From: Candidatus Nitrosotenuis cloacae
Lineage (GTDB): Archaea > Thermoproteota > Nitrososphaeria > Nitrososphaerales > Nitrosopumilaceae
Length of the DNA: 64,000 nucleotides
Assembly: GCF_000955905.1 (NCBI RefSeq)
Contig: NZ_CP011097.1
Span: 1,204,582 to 1,268,581, forward strand
Direction: 5' to 3'
Part shown: positions 53,186-59,973 of the stretch, piece after piece
Layout of the letters: the number at the start of each line of letters is the position of its first letter
Numbering within the stretch: the first letter of the stretch is position 1
Made by a program: the position numbers and the translations under genes
The notes under the pieces: generated by a model
Database searches by the model: none
What the model saw: the letters and a program-made list of their open reading frames with translations, nothing else
What the model was told of the DNA's origin: nothing

Positions 53186-54346
53186 CTAGTACGCAACCAA
53201 CATCTTGGTTCCCTTTTTGATCAGGAATGGTGCAAGTATTGTAGTCAGCACAACTACCATGCCCACTATTGGGAAGAGGAACGAGCTGGTAGCACCCAAG
53301 TCTTGTCCTATCATCAATACGATAAATGAAAACTCACCTAGCTGTGCCATGGATAGGCCAATGCCTAGTGCATTGTTTGGCCCAAGCTGGAATAGCCTTA
53401 CCCCCAGATACACAGATGCAGTCTTGCCCACTATGGTGACTATTGTAATCACCAGAATCGGCAGCCAATACTGAGCTATAATGTTGATATCCATTAACGC
53501 ACCAATAGTAACAAAGAATATTGCTACAAAGACTTCACGAATCGGCGTAATCAGATTAATGATGTCTTCAGAGAATCTAGAGCCAGCTAGTATTACTCCT
53601 GCCAAAAAAGCACCTGTTGCCGCAGAAAAGCCAAGCTCCTGCGACAAAAATGACAAACCAAATGCCAATCCCAAAGCAACTAGTATGGTAAGCTCGTATC
53701 GTGGAATGTTTGACAATAATGCAAAAACTTTTGGCATCCCAAGACAACCAAATGCAACGGTTCCACCAATGAACATACCAATTCTAGCAATCTCCCATAA
53801 CATCTGATCAATGCTAAATCCGCCAGACAAAACCGAAGAGTGTAATGTAGAAATCAACACAGCTGCAATCAAGTCTTCTATTACTAGTACGCCAATCAGA
53901 AGCAAGGACGAGGGTTCTTCGATTACTCCCATTTCTTCCAGCACTTTGACTATAATTGCAGTAGAGCTAATTGATAATGCGGCTGCTAAAAACATCGAAT
54001 CCATCATGGACCAGCCAAATGCGAGGCCTACACCCAAACCAACTCCAAGCATTGCCACCACTTCAATTACGGCAATTACTGCACCAAGCTTGCCAATGCT
54101 TTTGAGATGAGTAATTGGAAATGCCAGACCTACACCAAACAACAACAAAACTATGGCAATCTCTGAGAATTCAGTCAGCATTGTGGTATCTTTGATTAGA
54201 CTAAAGGGGCCAAAGGGACCAATCAAGATCCCAGCTACTAAAAACCCCAAAACCAAGGGCTGTCGCAAAACATATGCGATGATTCCAATTGCTGCCGAAA
54301 ACAGCAGCAAATACCCCAAATCTCCGATTATCTCTATTCCAGACAA
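53186..54346 (-). CDS. Monovalent cation:proton antiporter, CPA2/KefB type
   Basis: 386 residues, about twelve membrane helices. CPA2 motifs: GILIGPFGPFSL, LLLFGVGLAFPI, SISSTAIIVKVLEEMG, LVIEDLIAAVLIS (Asp of the ion site) and SQELGFSAATGAFLAGVIL. The protein ends after the membrane domain and lacks the TrkA-N/RCK regulatory domain found in Kef proteins, so it resembles NapA-like Na+/H+ exchangers. Ion unknown. Convergent with the flavoprotein. Confidence 0.9.
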   Translation of the reverse strand: MSGIEIIGDLGYLLLFSAAIGIIAYVLRQPLVLGFLVAGILIGPFGPFSLIKDTTMLTEFSEIAIVLLLFGVGLAFPITHLKSIGKLGAVIAVIEVVAMLGVGLGVGLAFGWSMMDSMFLAAALSISSTAIIVKVLEEMGVIEEPSSLLLIGVLVIEDLIAAVLISTLHSSVLSGGFSIDQMLWEIARIGMFIGGTVAFGCLGMPKVFALLSNIPRYELTILVALGLAFGLSFLSQELGFSAATGAFLAGVILAGSRFSEDIINLITPIREVFVAIFFVTIGALMDINIIAQYWLPILVITIVTIVGKTASVYLGVRLFQLGPNNALGIGLSMAQLGEFSFIVLMIGQDLGATSSFLFPIVGMVVVLTTILAPFLIKKGTKMLVAY

Positions 54347-54424
54347 GTCCTGAAGTGGATTTTGATTATACGTTATTCTGGGATATAGTCAAAATTACTT
54401 TGCTACAGATGAGATTTTTAGTAA

Positions 54425-55129
54425 TTACACAAAGCTGGTAAGGCTGAATCCTTCCCGGGTCGTTCTGGTGTACTTCATGGTGTAGTCATATATGGTGTTA
54501 GAGTATTCCTTCAGAGTCTCCTTCATGGAATCAAGCGAGCCTTCCAGGAAAAAGCCCGGGCAATCACCCGTAAACTGGTATGTAGAGTGGACTCGTGCAC
54601 GTCCTGTTTCGTTTTCTAGCCAGCTGGAAAATGGATACAAATAGCACACGCCAGGCCGATTTGGATGCATGGAGCATGCCCCTTTCTCATCCAGAAACCT
54701 GCATCGAATGTGGGTGCCATCATCAGACTCGGTCTCGTCTATTTTTCTTTTTAGATTAACCGAAGTCATCAGTACATTGTTCCCAGATGGTCCGGATTCC
54801 ATCCATGTTGCAACCAGTGTCTCATTTTTTACAAAATCAGATGTCTTTTGGTACTTGAGTCCCTTACCTATAGTGATTAGATCATCAGATGTTAATGGTA
54901 ATCGGCCTTGTCGCTCACAGCAGTTGTGACAGTCAGGCCAATAACACTTCCAGAGGATGAATTTTTTCTCGCCGGTAATGTATGGAATATGAAATATGAC
55001 CTGTCCTACTTTGACTGCATGGTCTGTGACATCCGTTCTTTTGCCAAGCATGAAATCAACCAAAATAGGATCGACACTCCAGTCCTTTTGTAGCAATGTT
55101 AGTGATTCTGAGATGTGGTCGTACGACAA
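54425..55129 (-). CDS. YkgJ-family cysteine-cluster protein
   Basis: 234 residues. Conserved cysteines in CYWPDCHNCCERQG, CRFLDEKGACSMHPNRPGVCYLYPF and a final CPGF are the signature of the YkgJ/UPF0153 zinc- or iron-chelating domain, related to flagellin lysine-N-methylase regions. These clusters probably bind an Fe-S centre or zinc; no activity is established. Divergent from the 105-residue orphan. Confidence 0.85.
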   Translation of the reverse strand: MSYDHISESLTLLQKDWSVDPILVDFMLGKRTDVTDHAVKVGQVIFHIPYITGEKKFILWKCYWPDCHNCCERQGRLPLTSDDLITIGKGLKYQKTSDFVKNETLVATWMESGPSGNNVLMTSVNLKRKIDETESDDGTHIRCRFLDEKGACSMHPNRPGVCYLYPFSSWLENETGRARVHSTYQFTGDCPGFFLEGSLDSMKETLKEYSNTIYDYTMKYTRTTREGFSLTSFV

Positions 55130-55165
55130 ATGCAGTTATAACTAATTTGTATAGATTATTAATAT

Positions 55166-55483
55166 TTGAGCGACAAAGGCAAGTACGCATCCGGAACGCA
55201 AAACCGTAGATTTGTCTGGAAGGAAATTGTTTGGCCTTTGATTTTGGAGCTAAATGATGTCTCATTTACCTTATTGCAATACCAAAAAAAGCGAGACCAA
55301 ATATGCCAAAAGGAAAACATCCCGCTTGCAGTACCATCCAGAGGATTGGTATCACTGGTTTTGAAAAACATCTTGTTCAAAGAAAAAGATCTTTATTCCA
55401 TTCACTATAGACTGATTCCATACATGAGACTCAAAGCAGAGTGTGATTACGCAACTGCAATCAAAGAAGTGCGAGTGAAGTAG
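55166..55483 (+). CDS. Unknown 105-residue protein
   Basis: Start TTG 55166; AGTTATAACT about 27 bases upstream could be the TATA box. Basic and aromatic-rich (RFVWKEIVWPLILELNDVSFTLLQY), with a helical C-terminus ending KAECDYATAIKEVRVK. No membrane segment is certain and no family is recognised. It lies 37 bases before tRNA-Gln. Confidence 0.6.
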   Translation: MSDKGKYASGTQNRRFVWKEIVWPLILELNDVSFTLLQYQKKRDQICQKENIPLAVPSRGLVSLVLKNILFKEKDLYSIHYRLIPYMRLKAECDYATAIKEVRVK

Positions 55484-55487
55484 AAAT

Positions 55488-55496
55488 CTTATATTG
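55488..55496 (+). promoter_or_regulatory. TATA box of tRNA-Gln
   Basis: CTTATATTG centred about 29 bases before the mature 5' end of the tRNA, predicting little or no 5' leader. Confidence 0.55.
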
Positions 55497-55542
55497 TCAT
55501 GGCTTTGTGGTTTTTTCAGTAGCCCGATAGTCTAGCGGTCAA

Positions 55543-55560
55543 ATGAATTTTTCAGGCTAA
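55543..55560 (+). other. Noncanonical D-loop intron of tRNA-Gln
   Basis: 18 nt. The junctions fold as a bulge-helix-bulge: GGTC pairs with GGCT (G-T, G-C, T-G, C-G), bulges AAA and AAG flank it, and TGAA pairs with TTCA around a TTT loop. Splicing at AA|A and AA|G leaves a nine-base D-loop AGCGGTCAA containing the expected GG and terminal A. Confidence 0.75.
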
Positions 55561-55576
55561 GGATTCGGCGCTCTGG

Positions 55577-55591
55577 ATCATTAGAGAGGAT
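55577..55591 (+). other. Anticodon-loop intron of tRNA-Gln
   Basis: About 15 nt after position 37 (CTCTGG|...|A CGCCG). CTCT of the loop pairs with AGAG in the intron; the 3' bulge is 4 nt or more, so this is a relaxed bulge-helix-bulge and the exact cut may shift by one or two bases. Confidence 0.75.
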
Positions 55592-55646
55592 ACGCCGAGA
55601 CGGCAGTTCGAATCTGCCTCGGGCTACTTTTTATTATATAATTTTA

Positions 55647-56246
55647 CTATCTTGATGCTTGAGCTACTCTTTCCAGTTCGTTCTTTTTCTTGACAGATGG
55701 GGCTGCCGCATCATTTGCCGCTGCTGCAATTAGGTGCTCTGCCAAATATTCTTCCATTGATTTTGGATTTGAAAATGATGATTCTTTTACACCATCAGAG
55801 ATGAATCTCAGTGCCAGATCAACTCGTCTCAGTGGTGATACATCAACTGATACATGGTATGCAGTGCCTCCATATACGATTCTGGTGGTGTCCTCATTTG
55901 GTGACGAGTGCTCGATTGCGCGAACTAATATCTCGATTGGATTTTTGCCAGTCTTTAGATGAATGATTTCAAATGCAGCCTTGACGGTGTTCATTGTTCG
56001 TGCCTTTTTGCCGCCCATTCTACCTGTGTTCTTGGCATATTTTTTGCCAAAGTGCATCAGCTTGTTTGCCAGTCTTTCTACAATGTTTACCTCTGCTTTG
56101 TTGAATTTTTTGAGTGCAGATGAGCCAAATGTATGTGGATAGATTACCTTTCTTAGTGAAATAACAGTCTTTAGTCCAGGATCTTTTATCTCAATTCCAG
56201 ATAGATCCCATTTTCTAAATAACAAAAGATTCTGAGTCTCGGCCAT
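55647..56246 (-). CDS. rps7: Small-subunit ribosomal protein S7
   Basis: 199 residues, archaeal length. MHFGKKYAKNTGRMGGKKARTMNTVKAAFEIIHLKTGKNPIEILVRAIEHSSPNEDTTRIVYGG holds the S7 signature. Primary 16S-binding protein of the head. Last gene of the operon before tRNA-Gln (opposite strand); EF-1A and S10, which often follow, are not here. Confidence 0.95.
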   Translation of the reverse strand: MAETQNLLLFRKWDLSGIEIKDPGLKTVISLRKVIYPHTFGSSALKKFNKAEVNIVERLANKLMHFGKKYAKNTGRMGGKKARTMNTVKAAFEIIHLKTGKNPIEILVRAIEHSSPNEDTTRIVYGGTAYHVSVDVSPLRRVDLALRFISDGVKESSFSNPKSMEEYLAEHLIAAAANDAAAPSVKKKNELERVAQASR

Positions 56247-56249
56247 GTC

Positions 56250-56687
56250 TTATCTCCTTGGCTTTTCTTTTCTTCCGCGGACCAGTTCTCGCAGAGATGT
56301 ACCATTTACTTTGAAGACCTTGAATCTTACACCGGGAATGTCTCCCATTGCACCACCTTGTGTTGCACCCATTCCTTCCAGGTGAACCTCGTCGTGCTCG
56401 TCAATAAAGTTCATTGCACCGTCTCGGGGCAAGAAGGCTGTAACTGTTTTACCGTTTTTGATTAGTTGAACTCGTACACATTTTCTAACTGCAGAGTTTG
56501 GCTGCTTTGCCTCAACCCCTACTTTTTCTAGTACGATTCCTCTTGCTTGAGGAGAACCACCTAGCGGGTTTGCCTTTACGTTTAGTCCCAAGAGTCTTCT
56601 CTTGTAGGTACCGATTTGCCATCGCTGCTTTTTGCGTTTTGCTTTGAGTACGCGTCCTGCGAATAACCCTAGTGGTGACTTTGCCAT
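56250..56687 (-). CDS. rps12: Small-subunit ribosomal protein S12
   Basis: 145 residues. Contains [43 protein letters not shown], the S12 signature near the decoding centre. The start is 4 bases after nusA; S7 follows after 3 bases. Confidence 0.96.
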   Translation of the reverse strand: MAKSPLGLFAGRVLKAKRKKQRWQIGTYKRRLLGLNVKANPLGGSPQARGIVLEKVGVEAKQPNSAVRKCVRVQLIKNGKTVTAFLPRDGAMNFIDEHDEVHLEGMGATQGGAMGDIPGVRFKVFKVNGTSLRELVRGRKEKPRR

Positions 56688-56691
56688 ACTA

Positions 56692-57150
56692 TCACTCCAT
56701 CATTTTGTCTGGACTGTTAATTAAAACGCTTGTAATCTCAAAGTATCGCTTTGCTAGCAGTCGCGCTTTTTCGGCGTTTCTGCCCTCTCGTCCAACCACG
56801 ATACCCTTCTTTTTGGCATCAACCAGAACTATTGCTTGGGTCGTTCCATCAAGACGCTTGTTTAGTTTAACATCAGTTACTAGTTTTGCATTTAGCATGT
56901 TTTTCAAAAATGTGACAGGATCATCAGAATATTCAACGAGTTCGACGTTCTTTTTTACAATGTTTTGCAGGTTTCTAATGTGTGCACCGCCCTTGCCAAT
57001 GGCAAGACCCATCTTTCCCTCATTTACTACAAAAATCACTCGGTTTTGTTTTTCGTCTTCCACACAATCACGCGCAGATGCACCTGTTACGTTTTGGAAA
57101 AGCGAGATTAATCGCATTTGATCGGTTGTTAGTTTGATTGTTTGTGGCAT
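56692..57150 (-). CDS. nusA: NusA-like KH protein
   Basis: 152 residues, only the two KH domains ([17 protein letters not shown] with [22 protein letters not shown] with GREG), as in archaeal NusA. Binds RNA and probably affects termination or elongation. TTTAAATG about 40 bases before the ATG, just past the L30e stop, may be an internal promoter. Confidence 0.93.
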   Translation of the reverse strand: MPQTIKLTTDQMRLISLFQNVTGASARDCVEDEKQNRVIFVVNEGKMGLAIGKGGAHIRNLQNIVKKNVELVEYSDDPVTFLKNMLNAKLVTDVKLNKRLDGTTQAIVLVDAKKKGIVVGREGRNAEKARLLAKRYFEITSVLINSPDKMME

Positions 57151-57200
57151 GTCGACGGATTATCTCAACCCGCGGAGGGTCTCATTTAAACTTTGAGAGG

Positions 57201-57509
57201 TCATTTCGTTTCTTCTTGTAAAATTGCCTTGATGTTGGAATCTGCAATTGATGTTAGTGATGCTGCGGAAACTCTAAACTGCAAACCACATAGTTTTCCC
57301 AAAGCTACGGATGAGCCACCAAATTCTAATGTGGAAACTTTTTGGTCTTTTGCGGTGTTTTGGATTTTTTCCAATGCTTCACCTGCAAGTGATTTTGAAA
57401 TTACTACTAGTTTTGCGTTTTTGATTGATTGCACTACTTGTTTTTCTCCCAATACACACTTGTTCTCATTTAGTGCGTCCTTTAGTGCTTTTTCTAAGAG
57501 TTTACCCAT
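57201..57509 (-). CDS. rpl30e: Large-subunit ribosomal protein L30e
   Basis: 102 residues from ATG 57509 (TTG 57515 is also in frame). L7Ae/L30e fold: ENKCVLGEKQVVQSIKNAKLVVISKSLAGEALEKI. A CTATAAAGG box (57537-57545) lies about 27-32 bases before the start, so it has a promoter separate from the secreted-protein gene. The order L30e-NusA-S12-S7 is the archaeal norm. Confidence 0.93.
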   Translation of the reverse strand: MGKLLEKALKDALNENKCVLGEKQVVQSIKNAKLVVISKSLAGEALEKIQNTAKDQKVSTLEFGGSSVALGKLCGLQFRVSAASLTSIADSNIKAILQEETK

Positions 57510-57536
57510 TTGCAATCACGATCCAAAAGAGCTCCT

Positions 57537-57545
57537 TTATAGATT
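57537..57545 (-). promoter_or_regulatory. TATA box of L30e-NusA-S12-S7
   Basis: CTATAAAGG on the minus strand between the Kazal gene and rpl30e. It would let the ribosomal part be transcribed independently of rpoB-rpoA. Confidence 0.5.
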
Positions 57546-57618
57546 TATCACTGGACGAATTGATCAAATGTGTAGTTTTACAATTTTAATTAAAAATAAG
57601 AAAAGATGGATGAAACAT

Positions 57619-58701
57619 TTACTGTGATGCTACAACTGTATAGCTTACAGTAAATGGTTCGGTAGTTTTGGTATGTATAGCAAGTGCATTTCCTGCAAAG
57701 CTCCAAGTTCCAGCAGCTGACTGTGGGTCAACCAGTGTTAGTGCAAATTTTGTTTTGCCGTCTGGTGTCCAGATTGGCTGTCCCTTGTCCTCGCCTTCTG
57801 CTAATGGTCCAGTGAGTGCTACTAGCTGTACTGGCTCGGATGCAGAATATGTGAGTATTCCGCTATATGGTTTCTCAGACGGTGCCAAGATGATTGCAAG
57901 TTGGTGGGATTCGTGTCCTAAGCCAGGATCAGTTGCAGATGTGGTGGTGCCAGTCTTTATGGTGTCTGTGGTTTCCTTTTCCATATAGCTAACAGTGTAG
58001 CTTACCGTAAACGGTTCTGCCTTTTTGGTATGTATAGCAAGTGCATTTCCTGCAAAGCTCCAAGTTCCAGCAGCTGACTGTGGGTCAACCAGAGTTAGTG
58101 CAAATTTTGTTTTGCCGTCGGGTGTCCAGATTGGCTGTCCCTTGTCCTCGCCTTCTGCTAATGGTCCAGTGAGTGCTACTAGCTGTACTGGCTCGGATGC
58201 AGAATATGTAATGGATCCCTTGTAGATCATATCACTTGGTGGTAAGACCATTACAAGTTGGTGTGATTCATGGCCAAGGCCAGGGTCCACTGAGGATGTA
58301 ACAGTCTTTGATGTTATCACTGACTTGTGCATCATTGGTTTTTCTTGCGACTTGCATTCTCCTTTGTATGCAAGCTCCATTCCTTCTGCTTTGAGCATGC
58401 AGATGTTTCCATATGTTATGCCGTTGACTCCGCAAACAGGCATGAACTCTTTGGTGCATGCAACTGGTTTTGCTTTTTCTTGCGGCATCTCAGTTTTTGT
58501 AGTTGGTTTTTTTACGTCCTTGCATAACTTGTCACCGCAGATTTTACTGGCCGTTTTGGTCCCAAAGGATTTTGCGCCTTGGGATTGTGGTGAGCCTTGA
58601 GCCTTTGCGGCATCAGCTGTTTGTACCATTCCAAACGAGGTAAAAAATGCAGCAGACAACAATATGCCGACTGTCAGTATTACTGACAATGTTTTTGCCA
58701 T
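57619..58701 (-). CDS. Secreted Kazal-domain protein with two near-identical repeats
   Basis: 360 residues. Signal peptide (about 1-32, LSVILTVGILLSAAFF, cleavage near TADA-A). A Pro/Lys-rich linker precedes a Kazal protease-inhibitor-like domain (about 80-117, CTKEFMPVCGVNGITYGNICMLKAEGM...KGEC; six-cysteine Kazal pattern if the upstream CGDKLC pair is counted). Then two ~119-residue beta-rich repeats, each starting with DPGLGHESHQLA and ending in FTVSYTV. Repeat function unknown. Own TATA at 58722-58729. May inhibit foreign or own extracellular proteases. Confidence 0.85.
   Translation of the reverse strand: MAKTLSVILTVGILLSAAFFTSFGMVQTADAAKAQGSPQSQGAKSFGTKTASKICGDKLCKDVKKPTTKTEMPQEKAKPVACTKEFMPVCGVNGITYGNICMLKAEGMELAYKGECKSQEKPMMHKSVITSKTVTSSVDPGLGHESHQLVMVLPPSDMIYKGSITYSASEPVQLVALTGPLAEGEDKGQPIWTPDGKTKFALTLVDPQSAAGTWSFAGNALAIHTKKAEPFTVSYTVSYMEKETTDTIKTGTTTSATDPGLGHESHQLAIILAPSEKPYSGILTYSASEPVQLVALTGPLAEGEDKGQPIWTPDGKTKFALTLVDPQSAAGTWSFAGNALAIHTKTTEPFTVSYTVVASQ
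57666..57852 (-). repeat. Internal 187-bp repeat, downstream copy
   Basis: Matches 58023-58209 at an offset of 357 bases with two visible mismatches in 187 bases. Encodes the SEPVQLVALTGPLAEGEDKG... part of the second domain. Confidence 0.97.
58023..58209 (-). repeat. Internal 187-bp repeat, upstream copy
   Basis: Partner of 57666-57852. Sequence on either side of the repeat diverges clearly, so the match ends sharply. Confidence 0.97.
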
Positions 58702-58721
58702 GCCTTGGATTACATCATATG

Positions 58722-58729
58722 ATATAAGA
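58722..58729 (-). promoter_or_regulatory. TATA box of the Kazal-domain gene
   Basis: CTTATATC on the minus strand, centred about 24 bases before ATG 58701. Confidence 0.5.
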
Positions 58730-58750
58730 TTCTTGGGTGCGATGATACGA

Positions 58751-59929
58751 TTACTTGACAGTTATGGTCTGGACATGTGTTGCGGAAAGAGGTGTCGCAT
58801 CATCCAGTGATTGCCACACAAATGTCTCTATAGTGAATTGGTCTTTTTGCTTTGGAGTCCAGGACTGGGATATCTCAAATTGCTGGGACTCGTTCAGATT
58901 TCCTACAATCCACGACAGTGACACAACAACACCATTTTTGTCAGTGACTTGTATGATATTTACAAAGTCCTGGGTTCGGCTTTGCATGTTTTGGATTTGC
59001 GTTATGATTTGGACTTGCTGGTTTTGTTTTGGGGTCGAAACCTCCTTTCCTTCAGAGTCTGACAAATAGATCTCATCGATTACGATTTTACTATCGCTTG
59101 GTAGATCAGAATCAATCATGGATTTTGCGATAATATCTAGCTCATCCTGAATAGAGTATGGTGCAGGCAATGTTCGGTCTTTGTATATTGCAGTGATATT
59201 ATCTGTGGGCAATGCACGCAATCTATTTCCGGAAGAGTCATCAGTTTGCGTCAGCATGATAGTTGCCTCAAAGACTCCAGACTCATCATCTGTCTCTGTT
59301 GCAATAACAGTAATCCCTGCAGAATCGGATTCTGATGATACATCCAATTCCACATTGTCCAGGGTTTCGGGATTGAGATTCATGTCAGGATCGATTACCT
59401 GTATCACAATGGCATCATCCTCGAAATAGTTTGGATTTGAGAACTGTACATTACCTACATTCCAGCTTACTCGCGCAGATTTTGTCAGTACAACTCCGTC
59501 TGCAAATTCAAATGATATGGTAATTCCATCATCTCGATCAATTTCCAAGAATCCACCGTTTGGCCCATTGCCACTGGTTCGCGGTGTGGCGTCATCTTGC
59601 CCATCGCCGTCCACATCGTGTGCAAATCCAGTGAGTGTTATCTCACCAGAAAAGACTCCACTGCTTGGTGCAGTCTCGGTCAGCTCATACCTATCCAAAG
59701 AGTGAGAGGGCGTCGATATTTTTATTGGGTGATCCGAGTCGTCACCAATTGAATCAATTCCGTATTCATTTGCATCCCATGCAGGAGCTGCAATAGTTAT
59801 GCGAACCTTGTCAGTCCAGCTGTAGACTTTTTTGTCTAGGTAAATTGGAGCATATGGCTTGTCATAGTCCGGGATCGGCTCTGCAAAGGCCGCACTCAAT
59901 ATCAGAAATATGGCAAATAATTCTAGCAA
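58751..59929 (-). CDS. Secreted, Asp-rich S-layer-like protein
   Basis: 392 residues from TTG 59929. Signal peptide MLELFAIFLILSAAFAEP, then beta-sandwich domains with acidic, probably calcium-binding loops (DVDGDGQDDAT; VIDPDMNLNPET; TETDDESGVFEATI). The repeats VYSWTDKVRITIAAP and PSSGVFSGEITLTG resemble modules of thaumarchaeal S-layer-like proteins, by memory only. No C-terminal anchor is seen. It follows rpoA by 44 bases on the same strand with no clear TATA box, so it may be cotranscribed with rpoA. Confidence 0.78.
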   Translation of the reverse strand: MLELFAIFLILSAAFAEPIPDYDKPYAPIYLDKKVYSWTDKVRITIAAPAWDANEYGIDSIGDDSDHPIKISTPSHSLDRYELTETAPSSGVFSGEITLTGFAHDVDGDGQDDATPRTSGNGPNGGFLEIDRDDGITISFEFADGVVLTKSARVSWNVGNVQFSNPNYFEDDAIVIQVIDPDMNLNPETLDNVELDVSSESDSAGITVIATETDDESGVFEATIMLTQTDDSSGNRLRALPTDNITAIYKDRTLPAPYSIQDELDIIAKSMIDSDLPSDSKIVIDEIYLSDSEGKEVSTPKQNQQVQIITQIQNMQSRTQDFVNIIQVTDKNGVVVSLSWIVGNLNESQQFEISQSWTPKQKDQFTIETFVWQSLDDATPLSATHVQTITVK

Positions 59930-59973
59930 CTAGTCATAACAAATCGGTGCTAGCTTTTGAAGATAACTAATGA

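Larger units (their letters stand above)
55521..55626 (+). tRNA. tRNA-Gln(CTG) with two introns
   Basis: Acceptor AGCCCGA/TCGGGCT with discriminator A; D-stem GTCT/GGAT; anticodon stem CGGCG/CGCCG, anticodon CTG; T-arm GGCAG-TTCGAAT-CTGCC. The D-loop is about 18 nt too long and the anticodon loop about 15 nt too long; removing both gives a normal class I tRNA. CCA is not encoded; CTTTTTATT follows as a terminator. Identity rests on the CTG anticodon and the A discriminator. Confidence 0.9.

Noticed and set aside
55543-55560. D-loop insert as a sequencing error or a pseudo-tRNA
   Set aside because: The insert forms a proper bulge-helix-bulge and all other arms pair perfectly, which favours an intron.
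57668-58225. Two plus-strand frames with identical starts
   Set aside because: They are the antisense image of the duplicated Kazal-protein repeats and show no independent start signals.
57619-59929. The two exported genes as part of a mobile element
   Set aside because: No inverted repeats, target duplications, transposase or integrase are visible around them.
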